In this document: positions 30,605-41,643 of the stretch, in pieces
Numbering within the stretch: position 1 is the stretch's first letter
How the letters are laid out: each line of letters opens with the position of its first letter
From: Pseudoips prasinana
Lineage: Eukaryota; Arthropoda; Insecta; Lepidoptera; Nolidae
Reading direction: 5' to 3'
NCBI GenBank assembly: GCA_951640165.1
Contig: OX621240.1
Span: forward strand, 11,172,713-11,236,712
DNA length: 64,000 nt
Notes under the pieces: model-generated
Seen by the model: the letters and a program-made list of their open reading frames with translations, nothing else
Told to the model about the DNA's origin: nothing
Database searches by the model: none
Made by a program: the position numbers and the translations under genes

Positions 30605-30833
30605 AATGTTAACTTACGAATATGGATTACACTAAATAAGTCAATGTTTGAGAAGACCTATTTTGACCTACTTTTTTGCATCGTAGTCTTCAATAGATTT
30701 CCGTTCTTCTCTTCTTCTTCTTTTTCTCAAACAATAGTTTTCTATCGTAGGCAACGATGCAACAAAGTAGGTCAAAACAGGTCTTCTCAAACATTGACTT
30801 ATTTAGTGTAATCCATATTCGTAAGTTAACATT
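30605..30833. mobile_element. Foldback element with ~80-bp near-perfect arms
   Basis: Arm 30605-30684 (AATGTTAACTTACGAATATG ... TTTTTTGCATCGT) is complementary to 30754-30833, with few mismatches (CCTATTTTGACC against GGTCAAAACAGG). A ~69-bp pyrimidine-rich centre separates them. It has no coding capacity and could form a long hairpin RNA if transcribed. Confidence 0.8.
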
Positions 30834-31460
30834 AATAAAATTATATGCATTTCTTTGCCATGTATTATTTTCACCATTTAATAATATAGCACACATTTGC
30901 CAACAAATAATTGATTACATATAATAACAATTTTACTCGACTAAACACAATATTAATAGCACAGCACTAGCGGTAATGATCGAGCAGCCAACGATATGCA
31001 ATGTGTGTTTACACAGAGTGAGATAACTTGCCAGTTGGCAAAACAAGCAAATTAAAATACAGTAACTCGGACTACAAAACTCGATATCTCTTCATAATTT
31101 TCAATGTCACTATCCGCGTGATACCTGTAAGTTCATGTCGGAGACCTATGTATATTAGGTACATATCAGAGACCTATATATCAGTTTAATCTGAATTTAC
31201 GTAATTACAGTACCTGGGTCAATCGCTGTGTTGAGAAGGAAATAGTTGACAGTGTTTGGAGACTGCAACCCAGATTTATGATGCCATAAATCTAAAGGTT
31301 TTCCCGAAAGTCTCACAGGATGTGCCTGAGACGGTCAGGAACTTCGAATTCAAACAGCTTGTAAATTAAGCCATCTAAAACAGTTTAAGTTTTTTTTAGT
31401 TAACTAATATGTTTAAAAGTATTTTTATGATTTGAATACTGTAACGGTTTTGTTTAATAA
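30834..31460. other. AT-rich DNA, no gene seen
   Basis: Only chance ORFs. A short near-repeat (GAGACCTATGTATATTAGGT / GAGACCTATATATCAG) occurs at ~31141-31185. Confidence 0.45.
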
Positions 31461-31706
31461 TATCTTGTTACATTATTTACACACGGCCATCTGATTCCAA
31501 AGTAAGCAGAGCTTGTACTATGGAAATCAGATAACTGATACACTACATATACTACTTTTCTTTTGTAAATACATACTTATATAGATAAATTACTCCCAGA
31601 CTCAGTACAAACAGACATGTTCATGCACACAATTATCTGTCCTGGGTAGGAATTGAACCGACGATCTGCGGCGTGAGAAGCAAGCTTTTGCCAACCAAGC
31701 CAACAG
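31461..31706 (-). mobile_element. tRNA-derived SINE, family B, near full length
   Basis: The minus-strand head has GGTTGGCAAAAGCTTGCTTC and B box GGTTCAATTCCTACCC, followed by ACAGATAATTGTGTGCATGA. The 3' part contains CATAGTACAAGCTCTGCTTA. It joins the heads and tails seen separately at 16593, 14505 and 38377. Confidence 0.75.
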
Positions 31707-32285
31707 ATGTTTCTCACTTAAGTGTTGATTTCTTGTCTTCCGGACAGTAGAACAAAAATCAGGATTATTTGAATTTCTGTTAAATTAGGTTATGCTTGTT
31801 GAATAAAGTATATAAATTAACAAGCATAACTCAATTTAAATAGAGATTAGTTATAATCTATCATAGTTTATTGGAATACATGTAGTTTTGAAATCCGACA
31901 TGCACCGTAAGAAGAGGCAAATGGAAGATTTAAAAATTTACTGTTTAAATAGTTTCAACTAAGATATAATTCCCTAAATATTACAAGTAGATTCTTAAAA
32001 TAGTTAAACGAATTAAAAACCATTTTAGTAACTAGAAAATTCATTAATAGTTCAATGTGTATTGTATGAAAGTGGAATAACTTCACAACAATACCGCACC
32101 TCCATCTTAGTAACAAAAACTGTGGATCGTTAGGAAGCCACGTTTTTTATAGCACTTTTCGTTAGGATTTAGTGAAGTCAAGTTTTTCTACCAAGAATAT
32201 CTTGAGTACTGGTTTAATTATTGCTATAGATTTTCAAGATTATTTTAATTGTGTTTATAATAAATTGTGTATAAATTGAAGAGTG
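31707..32285. other. AT-rich DNA, no gene seen
   Basis: No feature recognised. GTTATGCTTGTTGAATAAAG and its near-complement AACAAGCATAACT (about 31790-31830) form a short hairpin. Confidence 0.45.
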
Positions 32286-32299
32286 TGTGGCGAAGCAGA

Positions 32300-32575
32300 T
32301 CTTTCGTTCTGAACTGAAGAAGGGTAAGTGACAGCGTGGTAGGCAACACCTCCGATATAAAGATTTCCGGAAACGGCAGATGAAAAGATGCAATATCGGG
32401 CCCTTTAAGTGGGAAGGATTGGCAGTACAACGGCCGGAATGCCGCGGGCTTGTCAAGAGGCAAATACGACTTTTTGAGGAGCAGCGTAAAGCGGCGCTCG
32501 ATACTAGGCAAGGTCGTCAGCCCGCTATTATTCAATACGATTATGTTAATCGGATATTCAAGTGCGCTTAATTCG
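32300..32575 (+). pseudogene. LINE ORF2 C-terminal fragment
   Basis: The plus strand reads LKKGKWQRGRQHLRYKDF in one frame, then MKRCNIGPFKWEGLAVQRPE and FEEQRKAALDTRQGR. This is a familiar C-terminal module of LINE RT proteins in many animals. It is cut and frame-shifted. Confidence 0.55.
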
Positions 32576-32612
32576 TACGACAGTTTACTAAGAAGATCGG
32601 CTATGACTGACA

Positions 32613-33812
32613 TCTTCGGGCGCACCAACGCTGAACCGACTGTACCTCTACCACGACTCCATATAGTTTACTTACTCGACGAAACTTACCATATTTTATT
32701 AAAGACATTTTAAGTTCATTGAAGGTTCCACTAGGGGCGGTGCTAGTTAATGTACCGGAAAAAACTGCAAGTATTTTTTGTTTCTTCGCTGGGTCTTCTC
32801 AGTTGGGGCGCATTGGATCCGGTGGTAGCATTAAAGTGCGACCGTCGTTTTTAACACAAGGTCCATTATAATAATAATACTGAATTCATACCTTAATATA
32901 GACAGAACCATTCAGACAACATGTAGTAAAATATAAATTTCAATAATTAAACAATAATTTAATACAAGCTAGCTAAATATCACTACCATTATAAAATAAA
33001 TTGTATAAATGTTTTAACATTCCGTGTACCTAAATATCTGTAATAAGTAACTAGAAATAATAACTGTATTAGTACAAACATGTTCTGACTATTTACAAGC
33101 TTTTTTTTAAGTCTACGTGAATTAAAACGTTTTATATTTTATTTTATTTATTTTATCATCGAGGAAGTACTTAAATTACATGAACTTGAGGTGCTGTGTG
33201 GTGACGGCATAGAATATCGTCACCCGGTGGGGGGCGTAGAAACCCTCCGAGGGAATACCTACCGATAGAGAACGGGCATCAGCATTTGTCTCTGAACTAT
33301 GACCATCAAGCTGCGATCGCCACACCGTCTGCCAAGCGTGGCGATTATGGCATTTGGGCGCGCCAACGCTGTACTGACTGTACCTCTACCACGACTCCAT
33401 ATAAATAGTTTACTTACTCGACGAAACTTACCATTTTTATTAAAGACATTTAAAGATCATTAAAGTTTCCGACTGGGGCGTTCCCAGGCGGAAACTTCAA
33501 TGATAGTTAGATTAGATGTATGTTAGTTAGCTAGTTAATATACCGGAAAAACGAGGAAGTAAATTACATGAACTTGAGGTGCTGTGTGGTGACGGCATAG
33601 AATATCATCACCCGGTGGGGGGCGTAGAAACCGTCCCAGGGAATACCTACCGATAGAGAACGGGCAGCAGCATTTGTCTCTGAATTATGACCATCAAGCT
33701 GCGATCGGCAAACCGTCTGCCAAGAGTGGCCATTATAGCATATCCCCCCATACTTTGGGCAGTTTTTGTCCAGCAATGGACGTACTTTGGCTGACATGAT
33801 GAGGTAGTTATT
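32613..33812. repeat. Direct duplication of a retroposon fragment, first copy split by a LINE tail
   Basis: GCACCAACGCTG...ACTCCATATA...CCGGAAAAA (32618-32765) recurs at 33360-33555. GAGGAAGTACTTAAATTACA...CCAAGCGTGGCG (33164-33350) recurs at 33553-33735. The copies are therefore head to tail, and in the first one the LINE tail 32776-33158 sits between the two halves. The second copy continues into an RTE-type tail on the minus strand (GTCCAGCAATGGACGT, about 33768). Confidence 0.7.
32776..33158 (+). mobile_element. 5'-truncated tail of the CR1/Jockey-like LINE
   Basis: From GTTTCTTCGCTGGGTCTTCT to the (ATTTT)n end it parallels 25229-25618, with small indels. It contains only 3' UTR. Confidence 0.85.
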
Positions 33813-34935
33813 CTGGTGTTTGAATTGGCCGCCATCACCCAAAATCAGTCCAACCAATCATCATCAATAAATATGGTTTAAGACATTTATTTCTCATAAA
33901 GAATACAATTCATAGAATTACAGCATACTTAATTTAAGCTTATTAATATACTAATATATAAATTATATGATTACTCCAACCATTTGCTTTTTTGCAATAC
34001 TACCGCAGTTAGTCTTACTAAACGCTCATAAGGTGTTGAACGAAGCATAATTGATATATAACGAATTTTAAATTATAACGGCGTTCACTGCCGAGACCTT
34101 TAACACCATTATGGCTTCCAGTTACAAATTGCGTCTTTATCGTTACGAGTCCCTTTCACTGTCTTATCGGTGAGATGGGTGGTGTTAATGATATTTCGAA
34201 TTTATATATTTTTAGTTGGACTGCAATTTAGGTGATCTTTTTTTACGCTTAGTAAGGCAGCGCAAGTTTATGGATATTTTTACTACTTTTCTTAGAATAA
34301 TATATTAATAATCATGAATGTTTATATCTACATGTAACAGTATTGTGCAATTAGTTTCTGAAGAGTTCTAAGAAATATTATTTAAATGAAAACCATTTTC
34401 ACAATACTTAATTCTCTTCTTGCATTCGTAGTAAAATATTCAGCTATATAAAATGGAATTTGATGTTTCTTTACAATGTGAAATGTATTTAATTTTGCGT
34501 CTAATATTTCACAAAATTAAGTTCTGTTTTATTTTTGTTTTATATTACATATGTTGCCTATTCTTACATATAATTGTGTGTAGTGGACACATAAATATTT
34601 ATTTCTAGACTTTATTGGTATGCGTTTGTGGAACTTCGTCCCTGACTTAACTATAACATATTTAATAAAAGCATTGAGACATTGACCATATACACGTTTT
34701 GTCTATGAAATTGAAATGTTATTCTTAAGATACCATACGCGTCTAGCTGATCTGTATCTCAACGTTTTCATAAGTAATGTCTGTATTTATAAATAAAATT
34801 GTAGTCGTTTTTACCTTGATGCTTAGAGAGCTAATTCAAACATATTTTAATTTATAAATTTAATTTAAGTATTCAAATCAGCTGCCGAAGTGTGACGTTC
34901 GGCACAGATGCTAGATGATTTATTAATAATAATAA
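33813..34935. other. AT-rich DNA, no gene seen
   Basis: No recognisable repeat or ORF. Confidence 0.5.
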
Positions 34936-35167
34936 TATCTCGGGACAATGTCACACAGATCATCCTAGCCCCAAACTAAGCAAAGCTTGTACTATGGGTA
35001 CCAGGCGGCGATATACATACTTATATAGATAGATAAATACTTATATACATAGAAAACATCCATGACTCAGAAACAAATATTCGTGCTCATCACACAAATA
35101 TTTACACTTACCGGGATTCGAACCCAGGACCACCAGCTTCGTAGGCAGGAGCACTACTAACTAGGCT
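34936..35167 (-). mobile_element. tRNA-derived SINE, family A
   Basis: Same body as 10449-10689 (CCGGGATTCGAACCCAGGAC read on plus). The 5' end is lost at CTAGGCTTAA. It abuts an (AATA)n run. Confidence 0.8.
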
Positions 35168-35679
35168 TAACAACTTAATTGCACGGGCATATCTCCAATC
35201 AAGTGCCCGCGCTTTGTATGGAACGCAATCTCCGTGCATGTCGTGCGTCCACTGAGTAATTAACAGCCGTTTGCTCATTAAAATTAATATAACAATTCAA
35301 GTGTATTGCACCTTTACACCCAAACACAGAAAACTATGTGCCTTCACATACATTATATGCAGATCGACCATTATGTGAATGCATTCAAGATTCAATAAAT
35401 ATTATAACATCAATCAAACTTTGAACAAGAATATAGTTTCACAAGTTAGACACATGTTCTTAACTGTTCCCCAGTGTACATTTATCAAACAAGATATACG
35501 AGTTTATTTGTGACATGTTTGTACTAACAACTTTAAATATATTTACATGAGTAATTAACAATCTATCAGTTTGTTATTCGTCAATAGTAATACAACATTG
35601 ATTTAAGACGAAAGTAGAAGCAGAATATTTATATTCCGTTACTAACTAACCCTATCACTATATTGATATTCACTGGTTA
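35168..35679. other. AT-rich DNA, no gene seen
   Basis: No recognised feature up to the Helitron start. Confidence 0.5.
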
Positions 35680-35819
35680 TCTATATAAATAAAAAGAGAA
35701 GTCCTGACTGACTGACTGACTCATCAACGCCCAGCCCAAACCCTTGGACCTAGAAAGCTGAAATTTTGCACAGATGTTTTCTTTATAATGTAGACAAGGA
35801 ATAAGGAAGGATTTTTCGA

Positions 35820-36920
35820 AATTCAACCCCTAAGGGAGTAAAACGGGGTGCAAAGTTAGTATGAAACTTTGTCGTTTTTGAAGTTAAAGGCATGAAAGTT
35901 GGTATTTAGCCTTTCAGTTAAAAATAAAAAAATATGTGTTTCAGGATTTTTGGAAATTTCACCCCCAAAGGCGCAAAATAGGGGATGTAAGTTTGTATGA
36001 AAAATGTGACAATTTTTAAATTAAACGCATGAAAATTAGTATTAGGCCTTGCAGTTTATAATAAAAATATATATTTCAGGATTTTTGGAAATTCCTCCCC
36101 CAAGGGCGTAAAATAGGGATCTAAGTTTGTATGGAAATCTGTTATTTTTTAAGTTAAACGCATTAAAATTGGTATTTGGACTTTCAGTTAAAAGTAATAA
36201 ATATATATTTGAGGATTTTTGAAAATTCCACCCTAAAGGCATAAAATAGGGGATGTAAATTTGTATTAAAATGTGACATTTTTTAAGTTGTACGCATAAA
36301 ACTTGGTATTTAGCCGTTCAGTTAAAAATTAAAACTATATATTTCAGGATTTTTATCAATTTCACCCCTAAAGGCGTAAAATAGGGGATGTAAGTTTGTA
36401 TGAAAAATGCAATAATTTTAAAGTTAAACGCATTAAATTAGTATACTTGGCCTTTTTGTTAAAAAACATGAAATATTTGTTTCAGTATTTTTGGAAATTC
36501 CACCCCCAAGGGCGTAAAATAGGGGATGTAAGTTTATACTGACTAACTGACATATCAATCCACAACCTAAACGGCTAGGGTTAGTGACTTGAAATTTTGA
36601 CAGTAGGTACCTTTTATGTTGTAGGCATCCATTAAAGAAGGGTTTTTGAAAATACCACCCCTAAGGGAGTAAAATAAGGGATGAAAGATTTTATGAAAAT
36701 CCGTAATTTTTGATGTGTGTAAAGACATGAACTTTGGTATTTAGCCTTTTAGTTAAAAAATAAAAATATATATTTCAGAATTTTTGGATATTGCACCCCT
36801 AAGGATACGTCCACTGGGGGTTTACGAAATAGGGGGTGTAAGTTTGAATGAAAATCTGTTTTTTTTTGGAGTTAAACGCATGTAAATTGGTTTTTGGTCT
36901 TTCAGTTAAAAATAAAGCAA
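35820..36920 (+). repeat. ~135-bp tandem array in the Helitron (about 8 units)
   Basis: Units contain CACCCCYAAGGGCGTAAAAT, AGGGGATGTAAGTTTGTATG, AAGTTAAACGCATGAAAATT and ATATATTTCAGGATTTTTGG. Starts near 35825, 35961, 36097, 36230, 36363, 36500, 36656 and 36795. At 36537 a second start-like module (ACTGACTAACTGACATATCA) interrupts the array, mirroring the element's own beginning at 35705. Confidence 0.85.
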
Positions 36921-36989
36921 TACACGTTTTAAATCAAAATTCAGGGAATAATTTGTTGTTAGAAAAAAGTAATCAAAATCTGAATCAAT

Positions 36990-37236
36990 AGCTCGACACC
37001 AACAATTTATGCCAACTCGAAATTTAGATAAATTCGCTTTTTTATGCCAAGTTGCTTAAAATGTCGTAGTCGTCGTCGTCTAAATAAAGACTTAATGTTT
37101 TATAAGATTTGTAACTTCTTTCTTTTTGTATGATTTTTATAATAAATTGTAAAACGTCATTTAATCATCAAATTGGGATAAAAACGAATTTGCCTAAAAT
37201 TCGAGTTAGCGTACTATAAATTGTTGGTATCGAGAT
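36990..37236. mobile_element. Small inverted-repeat element nested in the Helitron
   Basis: TCGACACCAACAATTTAT (36993) and the complement of TCGATACCAACAATTTAT (ending 37233) start arms of ~50 bp with indels, continuing to AACTCGAAATTTAG and AACTCGAATTTTAG. It is a MITE or a structural part of the Helitron. Confidence 0.6.
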
Positions 37237-37689
37237 GATCGCGCCCAAAAAATATAGTAGTCCAAAACTTAATCAATAGATGATCGCCTATCACCCAATA
37301 ATATGCACACATTTTAATTTTACCGCTTTACAAGTTTATATGTTTGTTAGTAGATGGCGTAATCATCGTTTTAGATCGCGCAATGGTTTTGTTCACAAAA
37401 TGTGATATTAGACCTATCAATGCCGTGGTCGTAACCTAATCTAATGGGAATTTTGTGACCTCTGGGACCTTTGTGATTAACGCATCGTTGATTATTATTT
37501 GACTTTATTTGGCTATCCTTAAGGACAATTGATATGTATTCTTTGATTTTTTTTTGGTTGATGATGGGGACCTTTTTTTGAAATAACAGTAGCAAAGTAG
37601 TCTTTAGTTTCTTTCTTAGTTAGGTTATTTTAAAGGTTTTCTTAAATCTATATTGCATTGCTTATTTGTTTATAAAGTTATATTTTTTA

Positions 37690-37855
37690 GATTAACCTAG
37701 AACGCGTTCCCGGGGCTCCCCGTATCAGGCGCCAGAAGAAGTCCACGGCAGGTTAGGTTTAGTCGGTGCGAGTCCGACATACCCACCCGCAGACACTTTT
37801 TGCGGGTGGCATGCATTAGCATTGCCCCTGACTTATAAAAAAAAAAAAAAAGTTT
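37690..37855 (+). mobile_element. Retroposon tail nested in the Helitron
   Basis: CCCGGGGCTCCCCGTATCAG, GTCCACGGCAGGTTAGGTTT and AGTCGGTGCGAGTCCG, then a poly-A of ~15. The same sequence is at 42165-42302, also ending in poly-A. Confidence 0.75.
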
Positions 37856-38059
37856 AACCTAGAAGTAATTAGTTACATTGGTCATCATTCAAAATGGTCG
37901 CGGACGAAGTCGCGGGTGCCAGCTAGTCAATAATAATAAAGTAAACTCAGTATGAGTTAAATTAAATTAATGAGTGAAATATTGCTGAAAAGCTGGGTTT
38001 CGATAGTAGACTATGAGATCCACAGTAAAATATTTATATTAAACTTGTTTTATTTATAA

Positions 38060-38374
38060 CTAGCTGTGCCCCGCGGTTTTAACTGCGTATTTTTTTTGTA
38101 AATTATCACAGCTCCTCCCCCGTAGGTGATAATATGTAGCGTATATGTTGACTCGACCTCTTAGTAATATTCATGCAAAATTTTAAGTAAATCCATGCCG
38201 TACTTTTTTAGTTTAGCCCGGACATACATACAGACAAATAGACACACAAACAAAAAATCTAAAAACATTATTTTAGGCTTAGATATCGATTGTAGATCAC
38301 GCCCCAATAATCCTTTTTAAAAAAATATTCAATATACAGTTTTGACTTTCCTACGATTTTATTATATGTATAGA
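38060..38374 (-). mobile_element. Short non-autonomous Helitron, copy 1
   Basis: On the minus strand it starts TCTATACATATAATAAAATC and ends with a hairpin-like GC segment and GGGGCACAGCTAG, flanked by A and T. Same family as 38775-39074 (+), 50035-50359 (-) and 51585-51900 (-). Confidence 0.85.
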
Positions 38375-38376
38375 TA

Positions 38377-38553
38377 ATATCGTGGGACATTATTTACACA
38401 CGGCCATCTGATCCCAAACTAAGAAGAGTTTGTACTCTGGATACCAGATAACTGATGTAGTACATTATACTACTTTTCTTTTGTAAATATGTACATACTT
38501 ATATAGATATTACACCCAGACTGAGGACAAACAGACATGTTCATGCACACAAA
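38377..38553 (-). mobile_element. SINE 3' part, family B
   Basis: ATTATTTACACACGGCCATC to CATGTTCATGCACACAAATT, broken off before the tRNA-like head. It directly abuts the Helitron at 38374. Confidence 0.7.
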
Positions 38554-38770
38554 TTGAAGAAGAAAAAGTTTTATTAGACAAATATCTGTAAAATTTAAGT
38601 ATATGTTATTTAAATCGGTATCTAGAATTTATATTGTTTTCTTCACTATTATGATTACTAGTACATTATAATTGATCGTTACTAAAAGACTTAGACAGTA
38701 ACTACTTGTCACTGGCATTCTTAATAAGATAAAATTAAATCATAGTATACTATTGAATATTACTTTTTGA
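38554..38770. other. AT-rich DNA between Helitron copies
   Basis: No gene or repeat recognised. Confidence 0.5.
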
Positions 38771-38774
38771 TATA

Positions 38775-39074
38775 TCTATACATATAATAAAATCGTAAGA
38801 AAGTCAAAACTGTACATTGAATATTTTTTTAAAAAGATACTTAGGGCGTGATCTGCCGTGGATTTCGAAGCCAAAAATATAGTTTTTTGAATTTTTTTCG
38901 GTTTGTCTGTATGTATGTCCGGGCTAAAATGGGGATTTTCTTCAAATTTTGCATGAATATTACTAAGAGGTTGGGTCAACATATAGGCTACATATTATCA
39001 CGCTATCACCTACGGGGTAGGAGCTGTGATAATTTATAAAATTTAACGCGGGTAAAACCGCGGGGCACAGCTAG
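38775..39074 (+). mobile_element. Short non-autonomous Helitron, copy 2 (300 bp)
   Basis: A at 38774, start TCTATACATATAATAAAATC, a 3' hairpin CGCGGGTAAAACCGCG, then GGGCACAGCTAG and T at 39075. It is the best-preserved copy and defines the ends of the family. Confidence 0.9.
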
Positions 39075-39745
39075 TAAATTATAAGCATAAAAGCCAAGAT
39101 GTTTTGTATGTTATAGACACCACGCCACTGCTTATCATATGTATGTGTGTACCATGTCTCGCAAATCTTTTATTGTCATACTTGCAGCAACAACTAAAAT
39201 AACAGTTGACCTAGTGGTCAAGATATTTTGGACGTCCTGCGGTTATTGTAATAAAAGTCAAATAAATAAGGAAAAGGAAATCCTCTGCCCGTTCTAAAGT
39301 CGCTAGGAAAAATTGCATGCAATCTGTATAAAATCCTTCGTACTGATTTATGAAGGATTCGTCTTGAGTTACTGGTGTATGTAACTACTTCGGCTGAAGT
39401 TACGTATTTTCAACCTTAGTTGGATTGATAACTTTGAAAATATGACCTCTGTATTTTTGAGATAAAACTTCTTTAAGCTGGTGAACGCGTTAGGAAACGT
39501 GTGATCGGGCGAGGCGAACGGAAGTGGAGAGGCAGATATATCCATCTTTTTGCGAGCCTGCCTATGCAGCAGAAAGGTCCTCGAGTGGCGACCAGGAACT
39601 AGAAGACGCTAGTGTCTAGTCACTACTCGACTTTTCTGCTCCAAAGGTTTATTCATTTATTTATTTATACTTATTGCACAAAACTGTACAAAGGCGGACT
39701 TAATGCAAAAGGCATTCTCTCCCAGTCAACCTTTGCGTGATGCAG
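39075..39745. other. Intergenic DNA with LINE scraps
   Basis: 39568-39612 keeps CAGAAAGGTCCTCGAGTGGC, an RTE ORF2 piece. 39655-39745 is a LINE tail (GGCGGACTTAATGCAAAAGG, CCAGTCAACCTTTGCGTGAT) that recurs at 60565-60660. No gene. Confidence 0.5.
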
Positions 39746-39939
39746 AGATAATATGGTAGGTGCACTATAGACCAAGTATAATAAAAATTATTCTTTCTGT
39801 TCTACTGCTACTTCAGCTTTGCAGTCTTTCCTTTTGTGTCGGTGACTTTGGTTTACCTGTGGATTTCAACGGATTCGATCTCGAAGAGAAACTCAATTGC
39901 TCTTTGGGTGATCTTGAGCCTTCTAATAAGGCCCATAGT
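39746..39939 (+). other. Candidate first coding exon with signal peptide
   Basis: An open frame reads through IIKIILSVLLLLQLCSLSFC, a strong hydrophobic signal-peptide-like core. Then come VGDFGLPVDFNGFDLEEKLN and an Asn-Cys-Ser glycosylation site. A good 5' splice site (GTGAGTG at 39940) closes it, and TGATGCAG just before 39746 could be an acceptor. There is no in-frame ATG: a stop codon stands directly before 39760. The start would have to come from an upstream exon, or the resemblance is chance. I do not recognise the protein. Confidence 0.25.
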
Positions 39940-39944
39940 GAGTG

Positions 39945-40560
39945 ACCACGTCTCTCAATTCAGGCACATGCAAGTCGAACTCTTGATATTTGTTACTGTT
40001 TAATTATATCTGCTTTTTATTTTATTATAACGTCAAAAATATCAATAAAATGCACATTTTATGAATGTCATACAAAACGAAATTCAAAAGAAAATTGTAT
40101 AATCCGATACTGAAAATTACGAATACAATGTGAATATTACGCAGTTGCATTTTTGCACAATACAGGGCTCATTTCATTTTGGTCACGTTACCAATATAAA
40201 GCAGCTATCAATCGACCATTTTATCATGCATTTATGAAATGCTTGAAATATTTTCGGCCGTGCTGAAAATTCACTTTAATCTCTTTTTTAAAAAGGTCTG
40301 CGAACGTCTATTGTTTCATAGTTCTGCGCGTGTTTGATTGGTCAAAGGCTATTAACTCCTGTCTGATTTGGCTTTAGCGGCCAATCTCAACAAAGTACAG
40401 AAGTTTGAGCGCAAACACCAGTAGTTGGGAGTTGGTAGAGATCAGACACAGAAACGACAGCTGAACAGGCTCTCCGATTTACGGGCGTATATATAGTACA
40501 GCCCACTTACAGACTACGGGCTGTATCTATATAATCTAGTATTTTTTTTGCCAGTAAAAT
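39945..40560. other. AT-rich DNA with CCAAT-like and TATA-like motifs
   Basis: GATTGGTCAAAGG (about 40336) and GGCCAATCTC (about 40380) precede CGTATATATAGTACAGCCC (about 40486). GGGCTGTATCTATATA completes a short hairpin. It could be a promoter, but no downstream gene supports it. Confidence 0.25.
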
Positions 40561-40700
40561 TGCAATTACACTTGACCCGACCCAGGGTTTGAACCCAGTA
40601 CCTCTTTAGTTGCAGTTGGACATGATACCGCAAGACCAGAGCAGTCAAATTATGTTTGGTGTTAGTACAATTAAGAGCTTGTGAAATTGTAATCAACTAG
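40560..40700 (-). mobile_element. tRNA-derived SINE fragment
   Basis: Minus strand B box CTGGGTTCAAACCCTGGG with an A-box-like GCTCTGGTCTTGCGGTATCA 5' of it. Confidence 0.5.
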
Positions 40701-41505
40701 GGCAGGAACTTAAGTGTGCTATTGCAATTTTTCACCAATAGTCCATCACTGACTTTATAATGTTTGAGGTTGTCAGACTAATGAATTTACAAATTCAATG
40801 ATTTTATTATGATGGCGTACTTTTGATATTTTACAGAGAATATTATCAATATTTGGTAATTTACTACGTTAGGAGATTCTAGTCATCGGTCTTTATAAAT
40901 TTAGTAAATTGCGTTTTTTGGACTAATCGCTTAGGTCTATTACCACAATGCCTTTTGGTATTGCCGTAATGGAATATCAGTATCATGACGGCAAATCAAA
41001 AAAATGTGCGGGGATGGTCCCAATAATACATATATGATTTTTCGTATTTCACTATAGACTGGAGTGTACAGGCATCTTATGGGTACGCGCGGTCCACCTT
41101 CGACCAAATCTTCACTTACCTTCAGGTGAGATCGTGGTCAAGCGCAAACACCTCCAGCATGAAAAAAAACGAAGACATTTTTATTATCAAAGTCCGTGAG
41201 ATTAGATGTATACAACAAATAATTTATATAATTAAGGTCCACTTGTAGTTTCTATTGTTTGCGTCGTTGTTGGTAAAACTTGTTTGCGTCTCAACAAGGT
41301 AGCGATAGGGGTCGTGTTTAGATGTCGTAAATAGCCTGCGTTTTGTCTTAAGAAACTGCAAGCTTCGTAGACAACTAAAACAAAAATAAAAAAGAACAAG
41401 TGAGAATTGTCTCTAAAAACGACGACATCGCATGCAGCATACGGGTGTCATGCACTATTTTATTTCACGTATCTTATTTTGTAGTCACTTGTTTTGATCA
41501 GTTTC
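40701..41505. other. AT-rich DNA with a LINE-tail scrap
   Basis: 41060-41170 (CTTACCTTCAGGTGAGATCG, GGTCAAGCGCAAACACC, then A-rich) resembles another lepidopteran LINE 3' tail. No gene recognised. Confidence 0.4.
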
Positions 41506-41511
41506 GATGTA

Positions 41512-41643
41512 CAGACGCCAGCACATCCAGCCTGGGGTGGCTGTCAAATTTATTTTATAGATTTTCAACTTTATCACATAAGCACAAGTTTCACTTGCAA
41601 TTGGGGAAATTTGACAGATTGGGATAACTTGATGTGGCGTCTG
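41512..41643 (+). mobile_element. 135-bp-type MITE, copy 3
   Basis: CAGACGCCAGCACATCCAG at the left and a shortened right end (TTGATGTGGCGTCTG), with TA on both sides. It is 132 bp, with a changed TIR interior (CCTGGGGTGGCTGTC). Confidence 0.8.

Larger units (their letters stand above)
35680..37926 (+). mobile_element. 2.2-kb non-autonomous Helitron with internal tandem repeats
   Basis: It starts TCTATATAAATAAAAAG, preceded by A, and ends GTCGCGGACGAAGTCGCGGG TGCCAGCTAG followed by T. A TC start, a GC hairpin ~8 nt before CTAG and A/T flanks are the Helitron signature. It encodes no Rep/helicase. The interior is an array of ~135-bp repeats (35820-36920), then a small inverted-repeat element, and then a nested retroposon tail. 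Confidence 0.8.

Noticed and set aside
33160..33560. Possible LTR pair formed by the duplicated GAGGAAGTACTTAAATTACA blocks
   Set aside because: The copies are nearly adjacent with no internal retroelement coding region, and the ends are not TG...CA with a target duplication.
35820..36920. CRISPR-like array
   Set aside because: Units are adjacent degenerate ~135-bp repeats without unique spacers, in a eukaryotic Helitron.
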